In this document: positions 49,083 through 60,411 of the stretch, one piece after another
Layout: each line of letters opens with the position of its first letter
Position numbering within the stretch: position 1 is the stretch's first letter
NCBI GenBank assembly: GCA_030674185.1
Contig: JAPXFY010000022.1
Coordinates: 36,000,540-36,064,539, forward strand
DNA length: 64,000 bases
Reading direction: 5' to 3'
Origin: Monoplex corrugatus
Lineage: Eukaryota > Mollusca > Gastropoda > Littorinimorpha > Ranellidae
The notes under the pieces: generated by a model
The model's database searches: none
Seen by the model: only the letters and a program-made list of their open reading frames with translations
Told to the model about the DNA's origin: nothing
Program-made: the position numbers and the translations under genes

Positions 49083-50735
49083 GCGGCCTTAGGTTTGAGA
49101 AGCGAGGGTTAGAGAAACTATGGAAAGCAAAACGCAGTGCCCTCTGCAAAGCAAAATCGGCAAAGAGGAGAAGAAGTAAAACAAGACCTAAAGTTGCTTC
49201 TTCAGAGACTGCTTCCAGTTCGCCAGGAAACTATTCCAACAGCCAAAATATGAGATACTCACAGTGGACAGAAAGCTCTGGACAGCATCTTAGGAAAACA
49301 TATTACGACACTCAGAGCTAGAAATCACTTGAAATCCAGGATCTGCTCGGCCAGCAGCATCAGGTAAAATGCTTTATGGCAGACCAACACTGGATAAAGT
49401 GAAGAAGGAGGTTAAGAAAGATATAGCTAAATCATCACCTGGGCCCAACGGAATGCCCCACCTGCTCTATAACAATTGCCTGTGTCCTTGAATGGCTCTC
49501 TCGCGGCAGCAAAACTGATTAGATACCTCGTAGAAAATGAGTGTTTTTATGTCAGTTCAGAAAGGTGGCATTCCGAAAACGTCTGGCTGTTTAGAGCATG
49601 CTGCGGTGATTTGGGAAGCAATCCAGTGAGCTATAGCAGAGAAGAGGGACCTTGATATAGTGTGGCTCAATCTGGCTAATGTGTATAGATCAGTCCCGCA
49701 CAAGATGATTTTAACTGGCTCTCGAGATGTGTCATGTTCCAAAGAACATTGAGAAATGCTGAAGAAATACTTTTAGTTCATGGTGTCTCAGTGCGGTTCT
49801 CCACAATGGAATACACGACAGACTGGATTGTTTGGAAGCTGGTATGTCAACAGGCTGTGTAATTTCTCCGATATTGTTCGTGTTGGCCATGGAGGTCATC
49901 TTGAAGGCATCAGTAAGCAGTTAAGGTGCAGTAGACCTCGTAAATGGATACCAAATAGTCCCTCTAAAGCCTTCATGGATGACACAACAGTCCTTGCCAC
50001 AAAGGACGAGGAAACACACAAAATACTGAAGCGCTTAAACGAGTCAGTCGCCTCATCCAGGATGAAGTTCAAACAAAAGAAATCTGGGAGACTCTCACTA
50101 GGGAACAGAAAAGTAGCCGAAACAGTAACTTTTATTGTAGCCAACCAAACCATTCCAGCAGTGACAGAAGAACCAGTCAAGACATAAATAGGTGACAAAA
50201 CCAGTGTAACTTCTTTGGCGAATACAGTCTGGTGCCTGCGGTTCATGCTGATCCCAAAGCTCTGCCCTCTATGATATACGATATCAGTATTATCATAGTG
50301 AACGTGGCCAAAATCAACATGCACAAGGAAATGGCTTGGTGTCCCACCTGGTCTCACGGACATTGTCGCCTTGCAAAGGTGAAGTTATCTTAATGACTTC
50401 CTGCCCATAAAAACAAATCTGATGAAATGGGAGAAATCAGATGAACTGCAGGTCTGCTTTGCCAGGAAAAAGAAACAACGGAACCATTTCTGAGTTTATA
50501 CAGAGTAGCGCTAAGCCAAAGACTGTACATATAGAGACATAATCAAGTGCTTTAGGAGACTGCATAAACGATCAATATTGCTAAAAGAAAAGCCACGCCT
50601 CCAGAATCTATGACAACCTTCTCCACGACAGCTAGCAGCAAACTGTGGCCTGAAAAAGATGTGACATCCAGGGCATGGAAGCGGGGTCTACAGGGTGGAA
50701 CCGAAGACTGGAAATGCACAGAATATCTTCCTGAA
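49083..50735 (+). pseudogene. Heavily decayed reverse-transcriptase element
   Basis: Scattered fragments of one RT-bearing protein occur in order on the plus strand, in several frames with many stops: FARKLFQQPKY near 49210, VKKEVKKDIAKSSPGPNGMP near 49400-49457, GGIPKTSGCLEHAAVIW at 49564, DLDIVWLNLANVYRSVPHKM near 49650-49710 (motif A, with Asn where the catalytic Asp is expected), FMDDTTVLA with the active-site box at 49972-49983, MKFKQKKSGRLSLG, ANQTIPAVTEEPVK near 50140, and YRDIIKCFRRLHK near 50530. This pattern (APGPNG, EH.AVIW, W.DLAN.Y.SVPH, FMDD) belongs to an RT family common in invertebrate genomes, distinct from the other three LINE types here. I do not name a clade. It is much older than its neighbours. 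Confidence 0.75.
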
Positions 50736-50841
50736 TGGAAATACCACTGAAAATTCATCAGCAAGAGTGTTGTGAGTATTGATTTGGTTTTGCAGTCCTT
50801 TTCATCGAAACAAATGATTGTGATCCAACTCACTGTGCTGT

Positions 50842-51288
50842 CGTCATCATCATCGTGTGTCCTGCTGCATGGCACTGGCGATCACGGCCCTCCATATGAA
50901 TCTATCTTTTGTCGCTGTAGACACATCTCCCACCCCTTCTGTCTTTATCCACTCCACAGATCCGTCCTGTATTTTCCCCCCTGTGTCTACCTGGTGCTAT
51001 TCTTCCCTCCAGCTTTCCTGTTGTGACTAGGTGCTCAAATTCTTTTACCTGATAAAATTCACTATAAATATTGCTTGTCTTTTCTTAATCTTCATTAATG
51101 TTCTGTTTTGTGTTTCCTTTTTCAAGACTGCCTCGCCGGTTTTCTTTGCTGTCCATGGAACTGTCAACATCCTTCTTAGAAACTCCATTTCAGTTGCCTC
51201 AGTCTTGTTCCGACTTTGTATGTTGACTGTCCATGCTTGCATCCATATAACAGTTTTGGTTCTATATAACACTCAAGAACTCTCTTGC
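50842..51288 (-). mobile_element. RTE-like LINE copy 5, 3' fragment
   Basis: Minus-strand 3' end of the RTE family with tail at 50842-50854. It keeps traces of the last 150 codons: MLTVPWTAKKTGEAVL on the minus strand, and GCATGGCACTGGCGATCACG on plus. It ends near the block coding the YRTKTVIWMQAW remnant of the ILLYGCEAWT motif. Diverged and truncated; it abuts a CT-rich tract on the right. Confidence 0.85.
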
Positions 51289-51352
51289 TCCCTTTCTCTA
51301 TCCTTCTCTCTCCCCTCTCTCCCCCCCCCCTCTCTCTCTCTCTCTCCCTCTA
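51289..51352. repeat. CT-rich microsatellite
   Basis: Imperfect (CT)n with a run of ten C. Confidence 0.85.
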
Positions 51353-53516
51353 TCTGGTTGTGATAATGACAGTAATGAATCAGTAATAAACCCTGGTGTC
51401 AGTGGACGAGATCTTGTTCCTGAATCAATATTCTTTCTCCACATACGATGCATGATTATTTCGGGGAAATGTTTTCCTCTAATGTTTGTATGCCTTGACA
51501 GATGCAGATAATGTTTGAGCTACATGTGTATGTGTTGAATGGCCTTCAGTTTGGTTCACTGGGGTGTTGTGTTTTGTCAGGGTTATTTGTAATGCAGTGT
51601 CCATTGGTTTACTATTGTTTTGTATTATTTTGTATCCTATAGTGTGATATTTTATTATCCTTTAATTGTCATATTGCATTGTACTAAGAGGTATATATCA
51701 TATCGTATCTTGCTCTTTTGTAATTGTACTATTGTGTTGTACTGTGTGCAAATGAAAATAAAAATATGTTCTCTTGGCTCCTTATTTATTAAAGTAGATG
51801 ACAGAATAGATACTGACAGAATATACACTGAGTGTCTATTTAGGCAATCTGAATACTACTCTTACATAGATAAGAATTCAAGAGAACCTCCATGACAGTT
51901 TTGCCAGGGGAGGCTGATAAATTTATAACGAAGGAACAGAGCGTCAATGCAATTTAGCAACAAACATAAACATTAAATAAGCGTAACTGAAACTTTGGTT
52001 TTGGTGTCACAGGCGCAGTGCCGAAAGAGGCTAGTTGCATGAAAAGTATGTTTTACTGATCAGAGGTTAGAATACGTCCAGTCTTTGGTTAATATCCATT
52101 TCAGAAAACAGCTGTAATAATGCTGTTGACATAATTGTACATTAATGGCCACTGTTATCCACGGGCATTCCTTGCTGAAACAGACAAAACATCCAAGTTA
52201 CTGAGGCCTCCCTACTTCGAACTCAAAACAGCGAGTATACATAATACATAAGCAATACTCTGATGGAGTCATTGTACTTTTTGATTGCAACACCCAAAAT
52301 GACAAAAATTGGCGTCATTTGGCCTATCTCAATCACCACAATAGTCCCGTCGCCCCCAACCAAATTCGTCCTTCAATGCTTCTTGCAAGGAAGTTAATGC
52401 CAGGATCGTCAGAGCTAAATTTAGTGAGACAGATTAATAGCTTGCAAATAGGTCAACTCAATTTTTTTTTTTGCAAGTGTTCATTTGCATTCTGTGAGTT
52501 TATTTGACCTTTGAATTTTCCTGTAAGGATAGCATAATTATCAGATTTATATTCCTAATCTTGTACGCCTAATATCATAAGCCAGTAATCCAACTCTGTT
52601 GATTGAATTGGAGTGTTGGCCAGAAGTGATAGGATATATCTGATTTATTTTATGAATTGTTGTATTTATTTCTCAATAGCGTCAAATACTGGTAAATCTA
52701 ATTTTACATTGTTTTAATGTCATTTACCCCTGGGTCCTGATATTAGGTCCAGAAATGACAGTATATAGAAATGTACCTTGATGGTGCCAGTTCAACGCTG
52801 GTGACACTTGAATACTCACGCCTAAAAGGATAAAACTTGCATCTCATCCCGATATGGCTTTTTCTGTACAGACCTGTGACTTTGTTCCCCATAGCACATG
52901 GCATAAACAGTAACTGTTGTGTTATGACACCAATGCAAGTGTGGTATATATTAAGTACACCCATTTCATCACTCCTACTTGCTGTGATGTTTTCCCATCA
53001 ATCAATACGGCTTGCAGCTTAAGATCGGATAAAAAATTAAATAAAAATGAAATGGAAAAAGATAAAAACAAAGAGGAGGTTTACTTCTCAAACAGCAATT
53101 TGAACCGTGGTGCATTCTGTTAGTAATGGATATGGAATGGACAAGACCAAACACTCCTGTGTGATAGTAATGTTTTTCAGTGGTTTGCGTGCATCTTTAT
53201 CGACGTTGTTTTTGTTTTTTCTATTACCATGGCAAGTTTCAAAAAACTTTGCAAAAGAGGTGTTTATTAGTAGGTAAGAAGTTTCATAGCCATTACGTCT
53301 TCCGCAGTAGCAGGGTTAGCGATATAGCCTTTGTTATGCAAACACCTTCAAGAGGCCCTAGCCCTGCCCTGTGAAGTTTATGATGCCCATGCAATGGCGA
53401 TTTTTACCACAACTATCAAGTAAAAATTCTTTTTCTCACACTGGAAGGAGCAGCAGGGAAGTTTCAGTCTTTTTCTCCTAATTCTTGTACCTGGTGTTTG
53501 TTTGTTTGTGATCTTA
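51353..53516. other. Unassigned AT-rich sequence
   Basis: No recognised coding sequence. A TATTGTA-rich stretch lies at 51605-51745, similar in style to 29720-29830. No other structure is seen. Confidence 0.4.
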
Positions 53517-53650
53517 CGCTTGACAAAGGCCAGTTGGCCGAAAATTTGCGCCTGTCTTGTCTTGTTGAATTAAATACACGTTCTTATTCTTTTTTCGTGT
53601 TTTTTTTTTTATCTGGTTCTTGTTTGATTGAACGCGGGCAGTCACACTTG
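53517..53650 (+). repeat. Dispersed repeat G, copy in + orientation
   Basis: Contains GGCCGAAAATTTGCGCCTGT near its left end and, on the other strand, GTTCAATCAAACAAGAACCAG at its right end. The whole roughly 125-bp block is found inverted at 54155-54275. Confidence 0.75.
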
Positions 53651-53821
53651 TTTTGGATTTTGACACAGGTATGTTAAGAAATGTTGTTTCAGAAATTTGT
53701 ATGACATTTAGTACATGTAGATCTATGTCTGTGAAAAAAAAGCGATGGCACACCCATTTACATTCATCATTTCATGATTGTGCAAGCAAACCTGCTCACC
53801 ATACACACACCAAAAGGGCCT

Positions 53822-53822
<1 letters not shown>

Positions 53823-53909
<87 letters not shown>
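53823..53909. repeat. GA microsatellite
   Basis: Uninterrupted (GA)n of about 86 bases. Confidence 0.97.
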
Positions 53910-53914
<5 letters not shown>

Positions 53915-54154
53915 AATACGATTTTTTTTCAATGTAAAGTCATCGCCCTTTTTGGAGAGGTGTATGAAATAATTGACATCACGACTTATTTTAATCGTAC
54001 CAGAATGTCTGAAACTTGAAACAACAGTCTACACAACACACGACTTCAAAGATTAGTTATCATTTACTATGCTGATAACAAACCTTAGTAATATTGAATG
54101 TTGTTGATTCGTTGCCATCACATAACAAATTGACATGTCTTCATTGCTTAAAGA

Positions 54155-54275
54155 TATAACTGCCAGCGTTTAAGCAAACAGAAACCAGAAATACACAAAA
54201 ACACAATCAAAACGCGTATTCGATGTAGCAAGATAAGACAAGACAGGCGCAAATTTTCGGCCAGCTGTCATGCGT
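54155..54275 (-). repeat. Dispersed repeat G, inverted copy
   Basis: Reverse-orientation match to 53517-53650: CGCAAATTTTCGGCCAGCTG at the right end, GCGTTTAAGCAAACAGAAAC at the left end. Confidence 0.75.
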
Positions 54276-54484
54276 ACAAAAATACAACAAAGCCACAAAA
54301 CGCTATGGAATAAAGCAGTTCTCAACTTTCAGGACGTTAGGTTGAGCAGAGCTGAAATACAGATACAATGTACATGACAAAAATGAAAATTTGATAGAAA
54401 ATGTGACATCATACGAAAACGACATAATACGAAAACTACAAACAAGACGTAGTGTAAATAGAAGGCAGTCCTTACAGTGATGAG

Positions 54485-54690
54485 AAATGTGAACCAGACT
54501 GACTGCCAGTGTTCAAACAAATAAGAACCGGAAATAAACAGAAATAGAATCACAAGCATAAAACGTTTTCTGTCAAATGTTCATTTTCGTCTTGGTTCTG
54601 TATTTCAGCTGTTCTCGATGTAACAGATCTGATTCAGTTTTTGTGTGTTTCTGGTTCCTCTTTGCTTGAATGTGCCAGTCAGTTTGATTC
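54485..54690. repeat. Further partial copies of repeat G, facing each other
   Basis: GACTGCCAGTGTTCAAACAA with AAGAACCGGAAATA at 54485-54530 on plus, and its reverse-complement style at about 54640-54690 (GTTTCTGGTTCCTC, TTGCTTGAATGTGCCAGTCA). Another part-copy is at 27868. Confidence 0.65.
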
Positions 54691-54785
54691 AGATTTCATA
54701 TTACACGTTAGGAAACTTTCTGAATAATCTCCTTACACATTGTCTTGTTTTACACTTTTCACCTCACCGGCCATCTGACTTCTTG

Positions 54786-54800
54786 AACTTACTGAAATAC
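54786..54800. repeat. Target-site duplication, 5' copy (L1-like element)
   Basis: AACTTACTGAAATAC, exactly repeated at 57207-57221 after the poly-A end of the element. Confidence 0.92.
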
Positions 54801-57206
54801 AGATTTTGAAAAAGCTTTCGACTCCATTAACTGGAAATACATGCACAAAGTAGTGAAAGTATTTGAATTTGGGAATGACATTTGTAACTGGATAAAATCT
54901 TTTTATACTAATATAAAATCTTCAATCATTGTGAACGGGAAAGTATCGCAAAGCTTCTCTATCAAACGTGGAGATCCAATATCTCCTTACTTGTTTATTG
55001 TATGTGCAGAACTAATGGCATGTAAGATAAGAGAAAGTGAAACCATAAAAGGTATAACGTTATCAGACATACAATGTAAAATTAGTCAATTTGCAGACGA
55101 TACAAAGTTATTTCAAGATGGAGTTAAAAAATCATATGAAACGGCATTTAAAATCCTCCAAGAGTTTGAATGTTTATCAGGATTGAAATTAAATTATGAA
55201 AAATACTTGCAATATGTGGATAGGAAGTAAATGTAATCGTGAATATAGATTTTTACCCAATCTCAAAATTAATTGGAACCCCATAAAATTCAAAATCCTG
55301 GGCCTTTGGTTTACAAATGATCTGAGCAATGTAGCAGAACTAAATTTAGCAGAAAAGTTTCAAGAAACTAAAAAAAAACTATTCAATATATGGATGAAAA
55401 GAACAACTACACCCGTTGGAAGAATAGCTGTTCTAAGTCGGTCATATTGTCAAAATTAACCTACTTGTGGATCATGCTCCCAAACCCACCCGACAATATA
55501 ATTCAACAACTGCAAACAATGTGTTTCGAATTCGTATGGGACAAAAAAAGGGATAAAGTTAAAAGAAAAGTACCAACTCAAGATATACAAAATGATGGAA
55601 TTAAAATCCCTCACATAGCAGCATTTATTAATTCGCTAAAACTGACATGGTTAAAGAAGTGCTTTGGCCAGACGTACAATATAAAATGGAAACAAATTCT
55701 GGTTAAAGAATGCCCACAAGTTGAAATGCTAGAGGAGTATGGGTCTTTGGTACTTAAAATTGGAGATCGCCCAGTAAATATGTTTTGGAAAGATGTTTTC
55801 AAGAGCTATATAGAATTTTTTGAAAAAGACTGATTCACACAACAATAAAGACACATTGATGGAACTCTTATTTTACAATAACAAATTCAAGATTGATGAA
55901 AAAGAATTCTATTTTGATGAGTGGGCAGAAGACAATGTTTTCCGTGTAAAAGATTTGCTAAAAGAGGACGGTAAATTTATGAATGTTAATGAGTTCCAAA
56001 ACATCTTGCAACGTCCAGTTCAAAGGCTTAGATACTTCGGCTGCGTAAGTTCAATTATATTAGAGAATCCTTGAGAGAGAGAAAAAGAAAATTAGAAAAC
56101 AACAATAACGAAGAAACTGAATACCACGAAGCATTCAGCAAAATGATTCGTGCTCCTAAGGGAACAAAAATATTTTATGAAACACCGATTGGTAAACCAG
56201 TGTTGCTTAATGCATGTGGGGGATGGTAAAGAACTCTGCAAATGGAAATTCCTTGGGCAATATTTTCATGGAAACAATAAGAATAAAAGAAGTAAGGTTA
56301 AAATGGTTTCAAATAATAATCTGTCAAATTCAATTCTAAAAGATATGGGAGTCACAGAAAACAGTAGGCGTAGCTTTTGTGGAGAAGTGAAAGATTCTAT
56401 GTCGCATTACGTGTGGGAATATCAACATGTGCAAACTTTTTGGACAGAATACATAAAAGGAAAATGTACAAACTGTGATAGATTGGAACTAAATCAGCTA
56501 TTAGTACTCTTTGGAAATGACAATAAAACAAAAAAGAGAATTGTTTTTTGTACATTTTATTACTAGCAAAATATATTATTTACAAATGCAGAGTAAGAAA
56601 AGTAAAACCAACACTTCAATTATATTTAAGAGATCTAAAAGAAGCTTATGAGATAGATAGACAGATGTGTATCTAACAATACTATGCAATATGATCAATT
56701 TGTACAGAAATGGGCATCATACACAACTTTGATACAAACTGATTAAGACATAAGGAGTAAATGTTGTTATAAAAGGTTTTTGTCAATAGAAGACATGTAT
56801 TATATATACACAATGACATAAATTTTTGCCAAGAAATGTATGGTTTTTATATCAGCTTTGATTGAACCAAGTTGACATTGACCACAAGGTGAGTGTTGTA
56901 TGATTGCGTTTGTCCAGTTATATATATGTGTGTGTATATATAATATATGATATAACAGTGTGTGGACAGCTCAATAAAGTTCTGCAATGTAATTGTCATT
57001 AAAATAGTATATAAGATGACTGTATATTATGCTGAACAACATTGTATGACGAACAGGAGGACTAAGTTTACTTAAAACCTTATTATGCACTGTCCTACAT
57101 ATTGATATTATGTATGTGATTTATGATTACCCCAGTGTACAGTAAGAATGATGTAACATTGTTTGTGCAAACCTTGTTCGATTGAAAAAATTGGAATAGA
57201 AAAAAA
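54801..57206 (+). mobile_element. L1/Tx1-like LINE, 5'-truncated, with poly-A end and 15-bp TSD
   Basis: A 2,406-bp insertion on the plus strand. It starts abruptly inside RT motif A, runs through the rest of ORF2, an AT-rich 3' region (56680-57190) and a run of eight A, and is bounded by a perfect 15-bp target duplication. All of this is standard for target-primed reverse transcription that stopped early. Clade assignment to L1/Tx1-like rests on the RT blocks and C-terminal pattern. Confidence 0.92.
54802..56675 (+). pseudogene. L1/Tx1-like ORF2, C-terminal two thirds, broken
   Basis: Frame one (54802-55230) has motif A DFEKAFDSINWKYM, IKRGDPISPYLFIVCAELM (the usual Gly-Val-Arg-Gln before GDP is shortened to Lys-Arg), the active site SQFADDTKLF (55090-55115) and LSGLKLNYEK. 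A shift near 55200 leads to CNMWIGS, KILGLWFTND and TTTPVGRIAVL; another shift near 55430 leads to LSKLTYLWIMLPNPP, FEFVWDKKRDKVKR and NSLKLTWLKKCF, ending at 55833. A further frame at 55820-56074 reads DEWAEDNVFRVKDLL. Later parts are broken by stops, but GEVKDSMSHYVWEY and KYIIYKCRVRKVKPTL (about 56560-56620) show the C-terminus was present. The reverse transcriptase would have copied element RNA; this copy is inactive. Confidence 0.88.
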
Positions 57207-57221
57207 AACTTACTGAAATAC
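57207..57221. repeat. Target-site duplication, 3' copy (L1-like element)
   Basis: Second exact copy of AACTTACTGAAATAC; its first two A are shared with the poly-A run. Confidence 0.92.
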
Positions 57222-57862
57222 CCACGTTTTCTTTTTCATATATTCCTCCTTTCCTTAAACCATACCTTTGACTGTTTTAAGGACTTTATCCATGTCACAA
57301 TTTAGCAGGCTTGAGGCAAAACTCGTGCTTTAGTTTCTTCTGATTTCATTGATTCGATGAAAAGTAGACTATTGCCATTTGTTACGTGAACGTGTCTATG
57401 TATTGTTCCTCGTTCACCACAACACTACTTTTTTGTTTCTCGATTATCCACTTCAAAGTAATAGTCTAATGTAAATGGTTTGACTCAGTTCTATCAGAAA
57501 TAAATGTGATAGTTTCCCCCCGTAGCAATTAGTTCTTCAGACACTAGACAGTAGTCACTGACACTATCACCTGCATCTGATATATATTTCAACGGCCTTG
57601 TTTATTGCCATTTCAAACACCACTTTGAATACACAAACCAGATTCAATACAGAAATTCAGAATCATTCTACCGAAGGAGTTCAGTACTGCATCTTCTGAA
57701 CATCTTGAACACATCCGATAAAACCTTTCGTTTCATTCTCATGGTGTGGAAAAAATGTTAGATGTTCTTCCAGTCAAATCCCCAGACAAAAATGTATATC
57801 ACCACATGGTGGTCTGTTTACTCACATGGTTCACTGCATTGTTCACGGCCATTGTGCTGTAT

Positions 57863-57864
<2 letters not shown>
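57222..57864. other. Unassigned sequence
   Basis: No recognised feature between the L1-like element and the GT microsatellite. Confidence 0.4.

Positions 57865-57951
<87 letters not shown>
57865..57951. repeat. GT microsatellite
   Basis: (GT)n of about 86 bases, ending GGCGCGTGCGTGC. Confidence 0.97.
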
Positions 57952-57952
<1 letters not shown>

Positions 57953-57974
57953 CGCGTGCGTGCTGTTATTTCTT

Positions 57975-57983
57975 ATTTCTTAT
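57975..57983. repeat. Target-site duplication, 5' copy (RTE copy 6)
   Basis: ATTTCTTAT, repeated at 59246-59254 after the tail. It is short and AT-rich, and a near copy stands just upstream, so the edge may be off by a few bases. Confidence 0.65.
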
Positions 57984-59245
57984 AAGCAGGGGCTATAGAA
58001 TGCAAACTCTATCGTACAATCAGATTGATGAGTCATGTGACAAAGATTCTATTAAGAATAATCATGATGAGGGTAGAGAATACACCCAAAAGAGAAAAAG
58101 CGGAAGAACAATGTGGATCTGTTGAAGGGAAAGGAACTATTAATGCCATATACATCTTAAGAACTCTCGTAGAAAGAACAGTTGAGTTGAATAAGGATTT
58201 ATGTTCATGTTTTGTTGATTATACCAAGCCTTTTTATTAGATAAAACACGAAGAATTGATCAACTAGCTAGCCTTTTTATTAGGTAAGACACGAAGAAGT
58301 GATCAACCAATTAGAAAAACTCATTGTTGATCGAAAGGATCTAAGAATAATAAGGAATATGTGTTGGGAATAAACAGCAGCAATGAGAATTGAAAATGGT
58401 ATAAGCTCTCTCCAAGATATCAAAAGAGGGGTCAGGCAGGGATGTGTCGTCATCTGATTTGTTTTCACTTTACAGCGAAACCATTATGAGAAATGTAGAA
58501 GAATGCCCTGGGAGGAAAACTGTTAAACAATGTTCGTTGCGTAGATGACACCATTCTAATTGCAGAAAATGAAAAAGACCTACAAAACGTTGTGAATATA
58601 ATAGAAATAGAAAGCAGACATAAAGGGTTGAAGCTAAATAGTAAAAGACTGAAGACATGGTAATCAGTGAAAAGAAAAAGAAATCCCCTCATGCAAAATA
58701 ACAGCAAATGGTGCGACATTGAGACAAGTTGGTAAGTTTAAATATCTGGAAACAGTCATCTCACCAGACGGCAGATGCACATTAGAAATAGCCAGCAGAA
58801 TCGGCAAAACTAAAACAACATTCAAGAAAATGAAAAGCGCCCTTACCAACAAATGTCTATCAATTAACATCAAGAGGAGAGTTCCTCGGTGTTACATAGA
58901 ATCGATACTATTGTATGGATGTGAAGCGTGGACAAGCAAAGTCACAAGAAGATTGAGGCAGCTAAAATGTGGTTTCTAAGAATGTTAAGAGTTCCATGGA
59001 CAGCAAAGACGCTGTCTTGAAAGAGGCAAACACAAAAAACATTAATGAAGAAGATCTTGAAAAGGCAACCAACATTTGTAGAACATTTTATGAGGCAAGA
59101 GAAATTTGAGCTCCTAGTCACAACAGGAAAGCTGGAGGGAAAAAAGAGCACCAGGTAGACCCAGGGAGAAAATGTTGGACGGACTTGCGAAGTGGCGGGC
59201 CATGATCGCCAACGCCACGCGGCAGGGTACATGATGATGATGATG
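57984..59245 (+). pseudogene. RTE-like LINE copy 6, 5'-truncated and decayed
   Basis: Plus strand, starting inside the RT at AAGCAGGGGCTATAGAATGC. It keeps LMSHVTKILLRIIMMR, the GTINAIYILRT block, a damaged motif A (FVDYTKPFY then a stop), KRGVRQGCVV with a following stop, KFKYLETVISPDGRC, ILLYGCEAW and VPWTAKT. Multiple frameshifts occur, and the RT active-site box is degraded near 58540 (the expected YADD reads as a Val-Asp-Asp-like remnant). A local duplication of about 37 bases, with CTTTTTATTAG followed by TAA and ACACGAAGAA, lies at 58228-58300. The frame would end NATRQGT and stop in the TGA tail (59231-59245). Inactive. Confidence 0.88.
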
Positions 59246-59254
59246 ATTTCTTAT
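59246..59254. repeat. Target-site duplication, 3' copy (RTE copy 6)
   Basis: Second ATTTCTTAT, directly after the TGA tail. Confidence 0.65.
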
Positions 59255-60155
59255 TACTTTTCTATTTCTTTTTTCCCTCGGAAGTGGACGACAGACCGGA
59301 GGCATTGTCACTAAGGTGTTATTTTCATCATGTTGATAGGTAACGAGGAAACAAGTTTATGCATATTGGCTTGTTGCTTTTTCATTCATTCCTTTTTTAT
59401 AGAGAGGTAAAGGTTTTCACAAAGCCTGAGCAGTGTTTGAGCAGCAAGGCTTATAAGCATCAACTTTTGTCAAGGACAGTAGTAGAGTATGAAGATGGTA
59501 CATACATGTATCTTGTCTCTTGCTGCTTCACCTTCCCTGCCCGTACAAATGGACAGGTACCCATTTACAGCTGGTCAAACTATGGCCGTGTGCTCAAGCA
59601 CGTGCACAAAATTGGTCACCCCTTTTTCCAGCTACCATGTTCAGTCATACTTTAATTAACCTCGTTTTCGAGAGTCGATGGGGGTGCTCTTACCGCTAAC
59701 ATTAGACAGTCTCTTCATTATATCCATACGTAAGCTCAGTGGGCTTGTTTCCGATGAGGTAGCTGGCAGAAAACAGCAGAGATATAATGCGGATAGACAG
59801 ACGAGACAGCGAGGGAGAGAGGGGGAGATAGGCACTTGTCGTCTGTTTGGTTTCCGTTTTGAGATAAAATGTTGGCTTTAATTCTCCTTCAAGAATTAGC
59901 GACTATTGCTGTATCTGAACAAGGAAATGAGTGCTGCATTTTCCCCATTCTTCGTCCCCATATCTCTTCCCCACTTCCTTCTACAAGAAGCAAGACGTAC
60001 ACCGCTCATTGTAGACGTGCAGTGTTTATGTTAAAGACGGGAGAACACGCCGACTGTTGGTGTTTAGAGCAAGATAGCTGTTCGTGCTGCAGGGTAGAAA
60101 GTGTACCATTTGTTTGTTAAACTCACTATGCTACGGTCAACTGGCCTTCTCATTG

Positions 60156-60158
<3 letters not shown>
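59255..60158. other. Unassigned sequence
   Basis: A 98-codon plus frame at 59359-59655 has no recognised domain. Nothing else is supportable. Confidence 0.35.

Positions 60159-60411
<253 letters not shown>

Noticed and set aside
53517..53550. Hammerhead-ribozyme-like core (TTGACAAAGGCC...GGCCGAAAA)
   Set aside because: The GGCC/GGCC hairpin and GAAA are there, but the CUGANGA core is not matched (TTGACAA plus an extra A), and I find no pairing stems I or III. The second copy at 54245 lacks part of the hairpin.
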